Below are positions 1-11,997 of a stretch of 64,000 bases of DNA, in pieces. Position 1 is the stretch's first letter. Every line of letters begins with the position of its first letter. The DNA comes from Parasponia andersonii (lineage: Eukaryota; Streptophyta; Magnoliopsida; Rosales; Cannabaceae): NCBI GenBank assembly GCA_002914805.1, contig JXTB01000041.1, forward strand, positions 288,856-352,855, written 5' to 3'. Position numbers and translations under genes: made by a program. The notes under the pieces are model-generated. The model searched no databases, was not told the DNA's origin, and saw only the letters and a program-made list of their open reading frames with translations.

Positions 1-837
1 AAATTTTCAAACTATCTTAAACTTGAAATGATTATTTTATTATAGAAGTTTGAAAATAGAAAATAATAATTTATTTAAATAGACAAAATATTTTTCAATA
101 CATGATTTATTAAGTTTAAATAAGGTACAAATATATTTGAAATTATGATTATTTGAAATAGGCTAAAAAGAGATTTTCAATTTACAACCAAAATATATTT
201 TGGTTAACATTTTTTAAATTATTGTTAAATACCTATGTAAACTAAAATAAGTTTACAATAGCTAAAATAATCTTTTCAAATTGATCTTCAATATTTTTAA
301 AGTGTTTCAGACAAGTTTAAAAGTTATAATTTAAAAAATACCAAAAGCTGATAGAATCTAAAAAATGACCAAAAAGCTACCAAAATCTGAAAAATGGCCA
401 AAACGCTGAAATTCTCTGACTAGGATTTTCGGTCTACTGATAATGCCTGTTGGTCAAAGATGACCGTTAAAATATGAAGTTGTAAAAGCACTGACTAACA
501 GCTAGTTTTTTCGAGCTATCGAAAACCCTTTTTTGGTCTGGTAGAAACTGTGTCTAATAGTCAGAAGTGACTAGTTTTCATATAAACTTATAAATAGAAG
601 TTATTTTAAGACTTGAAAGAGATTTTACACGAAGTTTAATTGTTATCCAACTACTTTCAAAGTGCAAAAGTCTATTTCTACATTAAATTAACTTTCGAAT
701 CATATTGAGCCAATTTTAGAACATTCATTATACATTGTTGTCAAATCTCCTAAGCCAAAATTGTATTAATTACTTTATGAGGAAAGTTCTTGAGTGTGTT
801 CACTCTTATTTATTGAAAAATCATTTAAGTGTGAGGT
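1..837. other. AT-rich non-coding stretch
   Basis: No open reading frame of note and no recognisable domain on either strand. The sequence is strongly AT-rich. The stretch that follows (imperfect repeats, then mixed-composition sequence) resembles the untranslated part of an old LTR retrotransposon, so this may be a decayed element, but I see no paired LTR or target-site duplication. Confidence 0.4.
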
Positions 838-1050
838 GAGGTTGGCATTGGAGTCATAAACAACCCGTGTATATGTGAGGTTGCCACTAGAGTCTAAATA
901 ATCCGATTTAGCTACTGAAATTTAAACAACTCGAGTATAGGTAAGGTTATCACTGAAGTCTAAATAATCTGTGAGTTGGTGAGATTGACACTATTATCTA
1001 AACAATCTGTGTAGGTGAAGTTGACACTGGAGTCAAAATAATCCGATATT
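838..1050 (+). repeat. Imperfect tandem repeat, about 38 bp unit
   Basis: About five degenerate copies of a unit of the form ggttgrcactggagtc-taaacaatccgtg follow each other with spacing of about 36-39 bp; one copy carries an insertion of about 27 bp. Such short degenerate arrays are common in the non-coding part of plant LTR elements, which is inference here. No protein frame runs through it. Confidence 0.6.
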
Positions 1051-2880
1051 AGGCGCAGTAGAACTGAAGTTAAGACTATTAGAAAAGCATGAGTAAGCCC
1101 AAAAAGAATTCATTCTATTTGTAAAAGGGTCAATCAAGCTCACAATCTTGATTCAATAGTGGAAATCTCAAAGCAAGTTGCCGATAGCCGAGAACGTAGG
1201 CAAATCGTTATGTTTGTCGAATCTCGTAAAAAGAGAGTTCGCATTTTCTCTATCCCTACATTCTTTACTTTAATGCAAACTATTTGATTGTTTGTTTGAT
1301 ATATAGTGTGCTTAATTGACTTGGTATTATTGTTATATACATGGTATTATTATTTATTTAGCTTAAAAGTTTCAAAATTATAGTTTCTAGTTTTATATAG
1401 TTGAAAAAAAATTTTAAAAATTTTTAAACCCAATTTATCTCCCCTTGGGTTGTCAATATTAGGCTAATAATCCCTCCTCCTATTATGTCTGTTGTAATTT
1501 CTAACTATTCCTATTAATACAGACGTTTTCTCAAAAAAAAAAAAGAAAACTAGTCGAGCAACATCGCACCATATCAACTTATGTGGTATAGTGCGGTCTA
1601 TAAAATCTTCAAATTGCATTATGATCGGCATGAGGTTTGAAAAAAATTATATTTGTAATCCATATTGCACTGCGCCACAACAAACTCTATATAATACTTA
1701 TTCTTTTGTTACTTTTTTCATCTTTTTATTTATAACTTTTAATTCCATAGATTATAATGCACCAAAAATGTGGATACAATTTAGTTTGATTTCACCGAAT
1801 CACTTCAAACTACATAGTTTGAGAATAGTCATAAACAACAAATGCAATTTGGTATACTAAATATGAGATGAAACCAACAAACCACACCACAGACACTTTA
1901 AAGAAGAAAAAAAAAAAATTAAATTTGGAAGAATGAATTATTTGAAAGTGAATTTTGAACAAAAACATAAGTTTTAAAACTCTTTGCAAAATAATCTTTT
2001 TACATTGTTAGTGTTGAGTGTAGTTAAATGTAGTTGAACATTATCGAGAAAGACTATCTTGCAAATAAATTAAAAACGTAAGTTTTTTTGCAAATATGTA
2101 ATTTAAAAGAGGCTCTTTTGGCAATTGGTCCAAAAAATCTCTTAATTCAAGTCCCGTTATAGGGTATTAGGGTAAACATGAAATATTTGGACTTACATAA
2201 AACTAATTGGAGAAACAGAGTATTGGCCATGAATCTTTTATGTTTCAGTCCTAAATTAAAATTTTAGTTATTAGGTAAGGAGTTTTTTCATGGTGAATAA
2301 CGTAATCATGCCTAAATTAGTTACCATTTTAATTAAGATTATTACTCTATTTTGTACCAAAATAATTTTTTACAATTTATAAAGGAAATGAAATAAGTTT
2401 TTGCACTACCTCATTTTCATCTTACAAGCTATTTCAGAATTTTTTTCCAAAAGCCTCGTGTGAGGGACATATGCTCTTTTTTGTTTGTTTTTAATAATAA
2501 AGTGACGATTTGGATGAAAATGAGATATTTTGATGGATTTATAGCTAAGATAAATACGTTTTAAAAGTTAGGGCCTAAAGTGAGTTTTTGTAATAAATGT
2601 AGGAGCCAGAGAACTTTTTTCCCCTTAATTTATAACGGAGAAGTGACATAATGAGTTGTTGAGACAAATTAAAAGTCTAAGTGTCAAAATTAGATGTTTT
2701 GAAGTTTACGAGGGATTCGTTAATAGGTTAAGGGGCTAATAATGGCATTTACCCTAAGTCCCACGTCATTAGAGTTCAAATAGGTGGCACCATAGTTGTC
2801 AATAAAAGGATAGATATTCCATCTTTCTCAAATTATTAAGAAATACATGATAATTAAACAATAAATAAAATTAATAGTCA
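1051..2880. other. AT-rich intergenic sequence, nothing recognised
   Basis: Contains a weak 89-residue frame at 1591-1860 without family features, poly-A runs and otherwise featureless AT-rich DNA. I see no gene, RNA gene or element boundary. Confidence 0.4.
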
Positions 2881-2956
2881 GTTTTAGTCATTTAAATCAC
2901 AGTGATGCAATCTCCAATCTGTGGTGCACGACTCAACATGAACTTGTGCTAGAAAG

Positions 2957-3002
2957 ACTCGCATAAGAATGCATTTTAAAAGCATAAGAATGCATTTTAA
3001 AA
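2957..3002 (+). repeat. Short tandem duplication, about 20 bp unit
   Basis: The motif agcataagaatgcatttta occurs twice back to back. Short tandem duplications of this kind usually arise by replication slippage. Confidence 0.75.
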
Positions 3003-3010
3003 ATGGCCAC

Positions 3011-3174
3011 AAAACCAGCCTTACCAAATAGAAGATGACCCCATCGAACAATAAACTGTCATAATATCACTGACTGTCATTGACATCACGAGCTGGCTCA
3101 AAAAACCAGCCTTACCAAATAGAAGATGACCCCATCGAACAATAAACTGTCATAATATCACTGACCGTCGTTGA
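3011..3174 (+). repeat. Near-exact direct repeat, 91 bp period
   Basis: A segment of about 73 bp starting aaaaccagccttaccaaata is repeated once, the copies beginning at 3011 and 3102. They are separated by an 18-bp remainder containing agctggctc. Only one or two differences are visible (for example actgactgtc against actgaccgtc), so the duplication is recent compared with the surrounding sequence. Confidence 0.85.
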
Positions 3175-3199
3175 GAACAGAATTTCTCCAAATTATTAT

Positions 3200-5160
3200 C
3201 ACATTCATTGGGATCTTAAGATTATTGCGCCAATCTCTGGTGTCTAATAGCTTAGACATATCTCAAAGAGAGAGCTTGTTTTAGAAGAAAATGGTCAAAG
3301 AAGAGGGCTATGAGAGTTGAGGCAAGAGAGAGAAGATAGAAGGCGCAAGATTTAAGTGCGAGCATGATTTGGACAATTTTAGATTTTCAATTTGGACAAA
3401 ATATTCTATAACTCTTCACTTTTGTTAGAAGTTATTGTTTACCCTATTATATTCAAAATTTTCCCTACTAGCTCAAACTTTTACAAATATGATATTATTC
3501 TATCCAATTTTTACAAATGTGGTGTTTCTTTATCCAAATATCAATAATCTATACATATAAAAACATTATTACTTTAGAAATAATCTTTGTGAAGAGGGTT
3601 TTGCTGGGTAACTAGTATTTGATATATACCACTCCTCTAGGTATTTATTTAATGAACATCTAAGAGCATTAAATAATTTATATTTATTGTTATTACTTTT
3701 TTTTGTAGTCGTTAGATAATGATCTAATAACTAATCGTTAAATAGATAAATAAATAAATAAATAAATATATATATATATATATAATAACATAGTAACTTC
3801 TGCACCAACATGGTAAGGTCATCCATATTATTAACAAGAGTAACTTCAAATAAATTTTGCAAGATGCAAGAAACCCATAAGCATTATACTTTAAAGTGTG
3901 CGATAAAATAAAAACAGCATTCCATGTTCAAAGCATAGTAATAATTAAAATATATTGAAATTTATAATTCAATAGATACAATTTTGAATCAGTAGAGATA
4001 TATAATTATTAAGAAACCCATAAGACTTAGGTCCCTGTGTAGGTTTTTGGCTGACACACCTCCGCATTGTGTCATATGCTGGTGTTTATTGGAATAAATT
4101 TCCGAAAAATATTTTCATAAAATCATTTTCAAGAATACCATAGTTTTGTAAAATCAAAAAATGCAGCGGAATTAGTCGTTTAAAATTTTACATTTTACAA
4201 AATGTTTCAGATCGTGATCTAACATAAATTAACTCTTGATCTAGACAAGAACAATACTCAGATTCGCTTCACATCCTTCTCGTCTTCCCGTCTATTCTCG
4301 AAAGCTATTTGATTGATCCGGTGGGTGGTCACCTTCTTGATTCCTAACAAAGAGATCCGCAGTTGAACAAGAAGATAATCTCCTCAAACCGATTTATCCA
4401 GGATGACCGAAATACCAAGGACAGTGAATCCCTAGTGGTGGCTGATTTTCTGCTCTCCCTTTCTCTCTGTTATGCGTGTGACATTCTCTTCTTATTGCTA
4501 GAGAACTTCTCTCTTAACTATAGAGAGATTAGTAAACCCTAATGGGCTTATTGGGCTTGTTGGGTTCAATTGATCATCAAATAACTATTAGGGTTTTAAT
4601 TTGAGCTAGACATGACCAGATGGATCCATAAAGCCCAAGTTCCAATGAACTATATACCCACTATCATAAATAATTTTTAATTATGATCGGGTCTTGTTCA
4701 TTAATATTGGGGCAAAGCACTTTGAAAATCTAATGACTGCCATCCTCTGCAGACTGCATTATAATAACCTTGTACATGAAGGCACCGAGTAAAAGTAGAT
4801 CAAAAGGTGTGATCTACATGTGTGAAAATTTTATGAGCTCCGTATAAGGAGGAGCAGGAGAAATCCATGAAGGGCACAACTTTAGATTAAAAAAAAAAAA
4901 AAAAGTAGAAACTTTGATATGCAAGCTAAGAAAGTAACACTGAAAATATAAGCAAACATCAAAGAAAGGAAAGTAAAATAAGAAACAAGTGACTATATAT
5001 TAAAACAAATAACATTAGATAATGACATGATACAACGAAGTTTTTTTTTTAACTTACTAATAGCTTACATATTACAGTTAAATAGATGATAAGAAACCTA
5101 AGAGTTGAGACTGAAAACTTAGAAAATAAAATAGACGAAGAGGAGGAAAGTTGTGGGGGA
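3200..5160. other. Intergenic, possible retroelement debris
   Basis: AT-rich with a (TAAA)n/(TA)n tract near 3745-3783. Between about 4080 and 4900 the base composition is more balanced and resembles an old LTR or untranslated leader, but no matching second copy, primer-binding site or domain is visible in the window. No gene supported. Confidence 0.35.
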
Positions 5161-5167
5161 GTGAGCT

Positions 5168-5954
5168 CTAAATAGATGGGAGCTCGGGAATTGTAGTGGG
5201 CCACCAAGGATGCACCAGAGTGAAGAGACGTAAATTCTCTAGGTCCCTTACGTTTGGGAATTGGAAAAGAGTTTCACACTCGTCTACATCTTTACAACCA
5301 ATCCTATACTGGCAAACACAGAGATTTTCATGGATAGATCTGCGTGTGAAGAAAAACACATGTTCATCATCGGGATTAAGAGCAGCTCACGTCCTCTGTG
5401 TTGCTGCATTTCATTCGAAGGTCATGAACCAAAAGCCAACAAGGAGTTGGTTGCGTTGTCGAGATCCCAGCATCTGAAAACGTAGGAATCCGACGGCTGC
5501 ATCCTTGTGCAGATCAAAGGCCGCAATTCCTCGAAACGCGTCGTAACCAAGCGGCCAGTATATAACCCCGTTGCTGCATCCGACGGCTGTCGAGCACTTG
5601 CACTTGCACTTGCACTTGGATTCGCACACAAAACCGGCCCTATGGAATTTGCGAGCTGCGTCAGGGAGCAGGGGAGCCTTAGAACCCAAAAAATCAAGAT
5701 AATGAGCCCCACGCGTAGGGGATGGGTCTCTGTCTCTTTTGAGAGTGATGGTGATTAAAGCTCAGGATGAAAAATTCGGAGCGAGAAACCAGAGAGAACC
5801 AGCGCTTGCAGACGGTACCGCATTGGATTATAGATCTGGAATCCGGGAGTCTGATCAGGATCAGGATCTCCAACAGCAGATCGTCGTTAACAACGGACAT
5901 GAATTTGGATGCTGCTGTTTCTGCCCATCCTTCGCTACGCTTACACCTCTTCAT
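5168..5954 (-). pseudogene. F-box family pseudogene
   Basis: Reading the minus strand from 5954, the first frame encodes an F-box near residues 20-55 (DLLLEILI..LPDSRSIIQ, then CGTVCKRWFSLVSRS). F-box proteins are the substrate-recognition parts of SCF ubiquitin ligases, the F-box binding SKP1. This frame stops at about 5694. Coding-like sequence continues in other frames: at 5411-5689 there is a stretch CSNGVIYWPLGYDAFRGIAA typical of the F-box-associated region. At 5168-5359 a third frame ends with LFTLVHPWWPTTIPELPSI, which resembles the C-terminal end of several plant F-box proteins. At least two frameshifts or stops separate the blocks, so the copy is broken. A (tgcact)n microsatellite at about 5597-5616 lies inside it. 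Introns could explain one break, but no GT/AG pair is obvious. Confidence 0.75.
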
Positions 5955-5959
5955 ATTCC

Positions 5960-6935
5960 CTTGAATTTGAAGCCTCTGCTGTCTATCTATCTATCTGTGT
6001 TCTCGTCTATTTATACATAGAATATAAGCCCTACAACAAAAAGGACTAGAACTGGACTCTCTGTGATGATGATGATGATGTCCAGTACGAAACTGGCTCC
6101 GGGAAAATAATTAGAATATATATATAGGTTGCCCGGGGGTGTTAAAGTTACCACTTTTAAAAATAAAAATAAATCTTTTTTTTTTTTTTTTAACTAATTA
6201 AAGAGATACTTGTAGTTTGTTAAATTACTGAAAGTAATCAGACTAATTATTTTAAATAATTCTTAGTTCTCTCAAGTTACAAGTAACTTGATTAATTATT
6301 TTGAATATTTTTTTAAAAAATATAAAATTTTTATAAATATTTTCAAAACATGATATATTTCTAAATTAATTCAAAATATATTAAAAATCTCAACCTATTT
6401 TAGAATTTTTCAATTTTTAGATTAAGGGCGTGGACTTTTGTAAGAAGCTCAATTAGCCCGGCAACATCTATAAATTCGGATTGTACCGTCAAAAATAATA
6501 ATTAGTACAAATATACGGTACAACAAAGAAATATCTTCTTGGTAGAGAGAAATATTAAAAGAATTAGAAAAATACGGTGTCAAAATATGGAAACACTTTT
6601 GTAATTTTGGCCAACTTTGTAAATCACTTATTTTATAAATTAAAAAATTTCTAACGATTTTGGTTATAAAAACAAAAAAAAAATTACAAAAATAAGGCGT
6701 GTCATTTTTTTTTTAATGCTCAGATTCCAACCTTTGCTGAGACGAGTTGTTCATCTCTTTTCTTTTTCCCCACAAAAATGGGCACAACACAGTTATAGTC
6801 AGGACAATACAAAGCAAACTGTAACAACATTATTCCAATTTGCAATGTCAGATTTCAGTTAATACATGTACACAAATACTATGAATGTTAGGTAATTCGA
6901 AGAAGCCTATATTATATATATATATATATATATAT
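5960..6935. other. Upstream of F-box pseudogene; AT-rich
   Basis: Contains the region 5' of the broken F-box frame, short CTAT and GATGATG microsatellites near 5985-6080, homopolymer runs, and a (TA)n tract leading into the MITE at 6936. No gene seen. Confidence 0.4.
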
Positions 6936-7046
6936 GGGCACCAATCCAATCCAGTAAGGTTTTTTTTTTTTACTTATGTATAGGTATTTATTTAGCTAAT
7001 GAAAATTTAGCATNAGTAAAAAAAAATACCTATTGGATTAGCAACC
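6936..7046 (+). mobile_element. Micron-like MITE in a (TA)n tract, copy A (collapsed by a gap)
   Basis: Begins gggcaccaatccaatcc and ends attggattagcaacc. The two ends are imperfect inverted repeats: the reverse complement of the right end reads ggttgctaatccaataggta. Both flanks are (TA)n. It shares its ends and the interior motif aatgaaaatttagcat with copies at 10561 and 20136. A single N at 7014 replaces the interior of about 150 bp that the other copies have, so the real element is probably longer than shown here. Confidence 0.8.
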
Positions 7047-7254
7047 TATATATATATATATATATAATTGCTCGGTGGGGAAAAAAAAAAAAAAGAAGGA
7101 TCAATTTACACACATACCAATATCCATGAATAGTTTATGTGTGGTCAATGTGGCAATTGTTAAAAAGAGCCCTTGTCACCACTGGAAAAAGAGCTATTGT
7201 CACCACTGGTAAAATATGAGAATATGTTGATTTAAAGGTGATATAGTATGCTGT

Positions 7255-7412
7255 TAACTGGGATTAGCTCATTTAGTCTAAGATTTGAAGAATATGTGTA
7301 TGAGTTTGAAGAGATTAGGGGTTCAAACTTTAGTAAAATATGTGTTATTTTTCTTTAAATTTATAATCAATAATAGTCATTAGTTAAGCTTCATTCTTAT
7401 TCTCAGGTCATA
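7255..7412 (+). mobile_element. tRNA-derived SINE-like copy
   Basis: Begins gggattagctcatttagtc, which resembles a tRNA A box, and contains aggggttcaaacttt about 50 bp later, which resembles a B box. The tail (aatttataatcaataatagtcatt then agttaagctt) resembles that of the two copies near 60.2 and 60.5 kb. It cannot be a functional tRNA because no cloverleaf can be drawn. Boundaries are approximate. Confidence 0.5.
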
Positions 7413-8225
7413 TAGTATTTTTGTACTATAATTAAGCGAACTTGGTTGAGAAGTTTGGGAGTGATCTTATGGCTTTCATCATTATATGTATGGACAGTGT
7501 AACGTACTTCAACGCCTGGAAGATATAATATCATTACAGAATCAAGTAGTGATCTTATCAGATAAAGTCAATGAAGTTTATTCTGATTCAATCCTCGTGT
7601 CACTGTACACAAGTGAGTGATAACTAAACGAATTCAATGAAATGATAAAAGGCATGGTAATAACTAATACGGTGCAAATACACATTTTTTGAAATGCACA
7701 TACCATCCTGGTAAGTCCATTATCATAATACCATTATCAAGTAGCAGTCTCTCAAAAATCTCCCATTCAAAAACCTTAGCAGATTAACCAGTAAAATTAG
7801 AATTTTCAACATTCTGTGGCATCATTCCTCTTAGCACTAAACTAGTTTGAAGCACAAAATTACTTACCAATATGGTTTTTTCTTCTTCCAAAAATTTTAC
7901 GTTATTTTCATACTAGCGATAAGCCTTTTCATGATTAGAATTATCCAAATATGAAAAATCTTTAAAAATTATAGGCACGACATGAAATAGCCATCAAAAC
8001 TAACGACAATGACACTAAGAATTAACATCAGAAGGATACAAAAACCGGATAAGAGAACTTTGTTGAACATCGGAGGGATACAAAAACTCGTTAAGAGAAC
8101 TTTGTTATATAAAGACATAGTATAGAAAGAAGACTTGTACAATAACTGAACAAAGTCATTTAATTCCAAGAGATAAAAGTTTACCATTAAAAATAGTAAA
8201 TGACCATCCATTTCCACTGAAACAC
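7413..8225. other. Intergenic, nothing recognised
   Basis: AT-rich. A 94-residue minus-strand frame (7969-8253) is hydrophobic and repetitive, because the segment contains a local direct repeat of a stretch around aaaactcgttaagagaactttg. I do not regard it as a gene. Confidence 0.4.
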
Positions 8226-8382
8226 GCCATAAAAATACAATATTACTTACCAATCCACGTCATGATCTTTAACCTCATCCTCCATAAAATTACAATATTA
8301 CTTACCAATCCACCTCCTCCTCCATAAAATTACAATATTACTTACCAATCCACGTCATGATCTTCAACCTCCTCCTCATTAT
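8226..8382. repeat. Three-copy tandem repeat, 40-60 bp units
   Basis: Copies of ccataaaattacaatattac followed by ttaccaatccac begin near 8228, 8282 and 8322. Two of them carry the extra block gtcatgatctt(t/c)aacctc and the middle one lacks it. On the minus strand each copy ends in ggattggtaagtaat, so the duplicated piece spans a stop codon or splice-donor-like sequence at the end of an acidic reading frame. Confidence 0.8.
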
Positions 8383-8467
8383 CAGTGTCACCCCCGTCCT
8401 CATAATCATTGTCATCTTCATTATCATTTTCGCCGTAACTATTAATTTCATTCTCTTTTTCTTTATC
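8342..8467 (-). pseudogene. Acidic C-terminal coding fragment
   Basis: A 41-residue open stretch on the minus strand is almost wholly Asp, Glu and Asn (for example YGENDNEDDNDYEDGG) and ends EEEVEDHDVDW followed by a stop. The last eleven residues are also encoded, in degenerate form, in the two further tandem units downstream. Acidic tails like this occur in many unrelated proteins, including some plant transposases. No upstream domain can be joined to it, so I call it a possible gene remnant and give no function. Confidence 0.3.
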
Positions 8468-8519
8468 AACATTATTATCACAGCATTATTATCACGATCA
8501 TAAATCTAAAATTGTAACT

Positions 8520-10528
8520 TTTAGTAATTTTAATTAAAAATATATATAATAAGTAATTTTGTAAAATTTAGAACAAATCAAATACTTAGATTTACACTAT
8601 AAGTGAATATATTACACTGTAATGAGCTTATATAATATATAATCTATTAATTAGAATCACATGTAAGAGACCAATTTGTTATTGTGATATTAAGAAATAA
8701 TAATGGCTCATAGTATTGCTCCAATATAGCACTTATAGAAAATTTTGTAGTTATGAATAAGTAGAAATTATCCAATCTATTGTATAACCAACTAATTCTA
8801 TCCAATTTTGGACGTACAATGATTGATTGGATTGGATTAATTAGACGACATGTATAGGACTTATTTGGGCTAAAATAACTTTTTTTTATGCATTTTTCTA
8901 AAAATGACATCTTTAGAAGTACCAAGAACTTCATAACCAATGGTCATGAACTTCTTAACCATTAAAAAATCTGTCATGACTGGAATTTCAAAACCATGAA
9001 TTTTAATAATTTTAAGGTAAATTATAATTAAATATTGAGTATATAAAATTCAGGAGAAATTTAGTACTTGAATTTTTCATCTTAGTCCTCAAAACCTTAT
9101 AAATTCCATAACCAAGAATTCTCCTAATTGTTTTAATTTTCTCAAGAAAATACTCACTTAAAGTTTAGAGGAATTCTACTAAATTAATTTAGAAATTTTT
9201 TATTAAATCATTAATTTTGGAAATATGAGTTCAATTTAAAACCTCATATTTAATGTTCAAAATAATTTACATAAAATCAATTGTATTTCTAAGTACTCAA
9301 TTTAATAGTAAAATTATCATCATACATCCACTTAGTAAATATATTAATTTTGGCTAAATAAATTAGACAGGGAAAAGAATTTAACAAAGTATAGATACTC
9401 ACTAGGAAATAGGAACAGAACTTTAGACACAAGCCAAGTAGTTTGTCTAATTATCCAGACTACTACCTCAGATATACAAATACTTAAAAGCGGAAGGAAA
9501 TAAAAGGAGAGTACGTGAATGCTCAATAAAGATTCAATTATAGATTTTTAACCAGAATAAAATACTTACTTCAAGATCATACATGATTAGTAAAATATTC
9601 AAACATATTTCTAAAATCTAATTGAAATCATCATCCAAAGGTTTAAGTATTTCAAACCAGTGTGAAACATAGTCCCAAAGCAAAATCGTTGTCTAAAGAT
9701 TCAAACATTCCAAATCATTGTAAGACATCATATCAAATCTAGTATATATCTATTCAAATCAAGTACATAACAAGTAATACAGTCAATGATATATCCAAGC
9801 TACTAAAGATTGGTGACTGTAAGTATATAATATAGTGTGAGCCACTTAAATGGGTGATTATACATGCGTAATATGTCTGAGTCACCTAAGTTGGTAACGG
9901 TGAGTATGGTATGTAGTCTGAGTATCCTAGGTAGAGTATCGTAAGTCCAAGCACCCAGTACAAGTACGTACCATAAGTTCGTCGACCGTATAGATGCAAT
10001 AAATATATATAATACTATATAGATGACATGAATATAAATATGTGCTATTTTGCACAAAATTATAAAATAGACCTTTTAGTATTTTTAACCAACTAAGTTT
10101 AATTTTTAAAACTAAATTCTTATTCAAATTGGATTTTAAAAATATTTCGGCAACATAAAAATTATTTTCATCAAAATCTATAAAATCTATTTCCTACCAA
10201 AAATATATCCATATTTAGCATGCTGAGGAGTGTGGCGTGCCTCCCACACAATTTGAATATCAAATCATACTAAAATATATACAAATAATATTTTTATTAA
10301 ATATTTCACAGAATTCCATATTTACTCATAATATGTGAAAATTAAAATTAAACTAATTTTAGAATCAAGTAATTGAATCTCTACCTCAACAAGTGACTAG
10401 ATCATGTTACGATGTTATTGAGAACGTTTGACGTTGTTTAGTAATCATTTGGAAGGTCGGAGGTCATTTTCGAACTCTCGATCGTCCGCTTTAAAATGTC
10501 ATTTGTTTTGTCAATCACTAAACATAAG

Positions 10529-10530
<2 letters not shown>
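8520..10530. other. AT-rich intergenic with LTR-like debris
   Basis: No gene. Between about 9808 and 9930 there is an imperfect repeat of about 50 bp (gagccacttaaatgggtga, then gagtcacctaagttggtaac). A sequence near 10205-10260 (ctgaggagtgtggcgtgcct) has a composition unlike its surroundings. Both features recall old Ty3/gypsy LTR sequence, but no boundary, primer site or domain is present. Confidence 0.35.
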
Positions 10531-10560
<30 letters not shown>

Positions 10561-10562
<2 letters not shown>

Positions 10563-10827
10563 GCACCAATCTATTAAGTATTTTTTTTTACCTAAGCATA
10601 GGTATCAATTTGACCAATGAAAATTTAGCATGCATATTTTTTTATTGTAAAAAATAAAAGAGAGAAAGTGCATTGATGATATACGTCTTTTTATACACTT
10701 CGTTATAGATGATATACGTCTTTTTATACACTTCGTTATAACCATTAGATCACCATTAGATGGTGATCCAACGGCTAAAAAAAATACTACTTACAAGTAA
10801 AAAAAAATACCTATTGGATTAGCAACC
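10561..10827 (+). mobile_element. Micron-like MITE in a (TA)n tract, copy B (complete)
   Basis: 267 bp starting gggcaccaatctattaagta and ending attggattagcaacc, preceded by a (TA)n tract of about 28 bp and followed by acgtatatata. The terminal 30-40 bp are imperfect inverted repeats that include an A/T homopolymer and an ACTTA/TAAGT core. The interior has a palindrome-like pair (ccattagatcaccattagatggtgatcc) and a 33-bp tandem duplication of gatgatatacgtctttttat (10675-10740). It has no coding capacity. Confidence 0.85.
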
Positions 10828-10984
10828 TACGTATATATAAAGTTATCGGATTGAAAAGTCAAATACACGTACCAAAAAGCTCAAAATTATTCCGCGACAA
10901 AATTCAATCCGAGTAATATTGAGGTAAGATTTATATAGCACGGTGATCTCGAGTCACTCAATCCCGTTTCACAGCCTAAAATAC

Positions 10985-11250
10985 CCGGAATCGTCGCTGG
11001 TAGCTGTTTTCCTCCGCAGACATTTCTGCTCCCGTCGGCGATTGAGTCTTTCGACAACCCAAAATGACAGGTGGTTTGTCTCGAGGACGCGCTCTGTTCA
11101 GGGCAGTCAGCACCAGCTGAAAGTGGCCAGAGAGGCGACATTGGGAGGTGACCGGTTACTTCTGTTTGAACGTTATTACTATTATTTTTCTTCTTTGGTC
11201 GACATTGAGAGAATGAACGAGAGGGAAAGAAGAGATAGTGAGATGTAATT
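10985..11250 (-). other. GC-richer island, possible first exon on the minus strand
   Basis: Inside very AT-rich DNA this stretch is markedly richer in GC. On the minus strand it runs from a pyrimidine-rich leader to ATG at 11023, giving MSAEENSYQRRFR and then a GT at 10984-10983 that could be a splice donor. No downstream exon could be found before the MITE at 10827. It could be the surviving first exon of a gene whose remainder is lost, or a promoter/leader fragment. Open frames here on either strand match no family I know. Confidence 0.25.
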
Positions 11251-11507
11251 TTGACTTTTCAAAATCTGTGGGCCCCATTTATTATTAATATATATATAGA
11301 AAAATATAGATTTTTACAAAATCATTATTTGGGACTTTTTTGTTAATAAATTCGTGACCTAAATAACATTTTAACATGGGTAAGAGTTTAGGCTGTCATT
11401 TTTTACTGATTGTGAAAATTACGTCACAATTTTTATTTTTATTGGGTTTTTGTTTTTTATTGGAATTACACACAAAATACCGATCTAGATATTCCAGCCA
11501 CAACTCA

Positions 11508-11718
11508 CCTTAATATATTTTTTATGTTTTTGATAAAATATAACTTAATTTATCTATATGATTTTTTTTTAATCTTGTAAGTTTATAGGCAACTAGGGTC
11601 GCACGTATTCCCCTTAATGTATTTTTTTATGTTTCTGATGAAATATAACTTAATTTATCTATACGATTTTTTTTTTAATCTTCTAAGTTTATAGGCAACT
11701 AGGGTCACAAGTATTCCC
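11508..11718 (+). repeat. Tandem duplication, about 105 bp unit
   Basis: Two adjacent copies of a unit running from ccttaat(a/g)tatttttt to ataggcaactagggtc and then attccc. They differ at about eight positions and in homopolymer length. Confidence 0.85.
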
Positions 11719-11997
11719 ACGGATGTGGGACTTGTTAATAGAATAGTTATATTTGTCAAATATATCAAGTGTATTTAAGGCAAAATTGTTCTCTTCAAAA
11801 TATTCGTACCCCTAGAGTGTAAGAATATCCCCTTATCGTTAAATTTTGGCCTCAGTATAGTAACCACCGAGGAACATATACGTACAGCTAGCTTCTTATT
11901 GGTGTCAAATATTTCCCCAAATGCTTAAAGTCAACTTAATAATTTCATGGAAATAAGTTCAATAATTTTTGCCCGGGGGACAAAGTAAAGATTAATG

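Noticed and set aside
838..1050. CRISPR-like array
   Set aside because: Units are degenerate, adjacent and of unequal length, without unique spacers, in a plant nuclear genome.
7255..7412. tRNA gene
   Set aside because: A- and B-box-like words are present but no cloverleaf, anticodon stem or discriminator can be formed; a SINE explains them.
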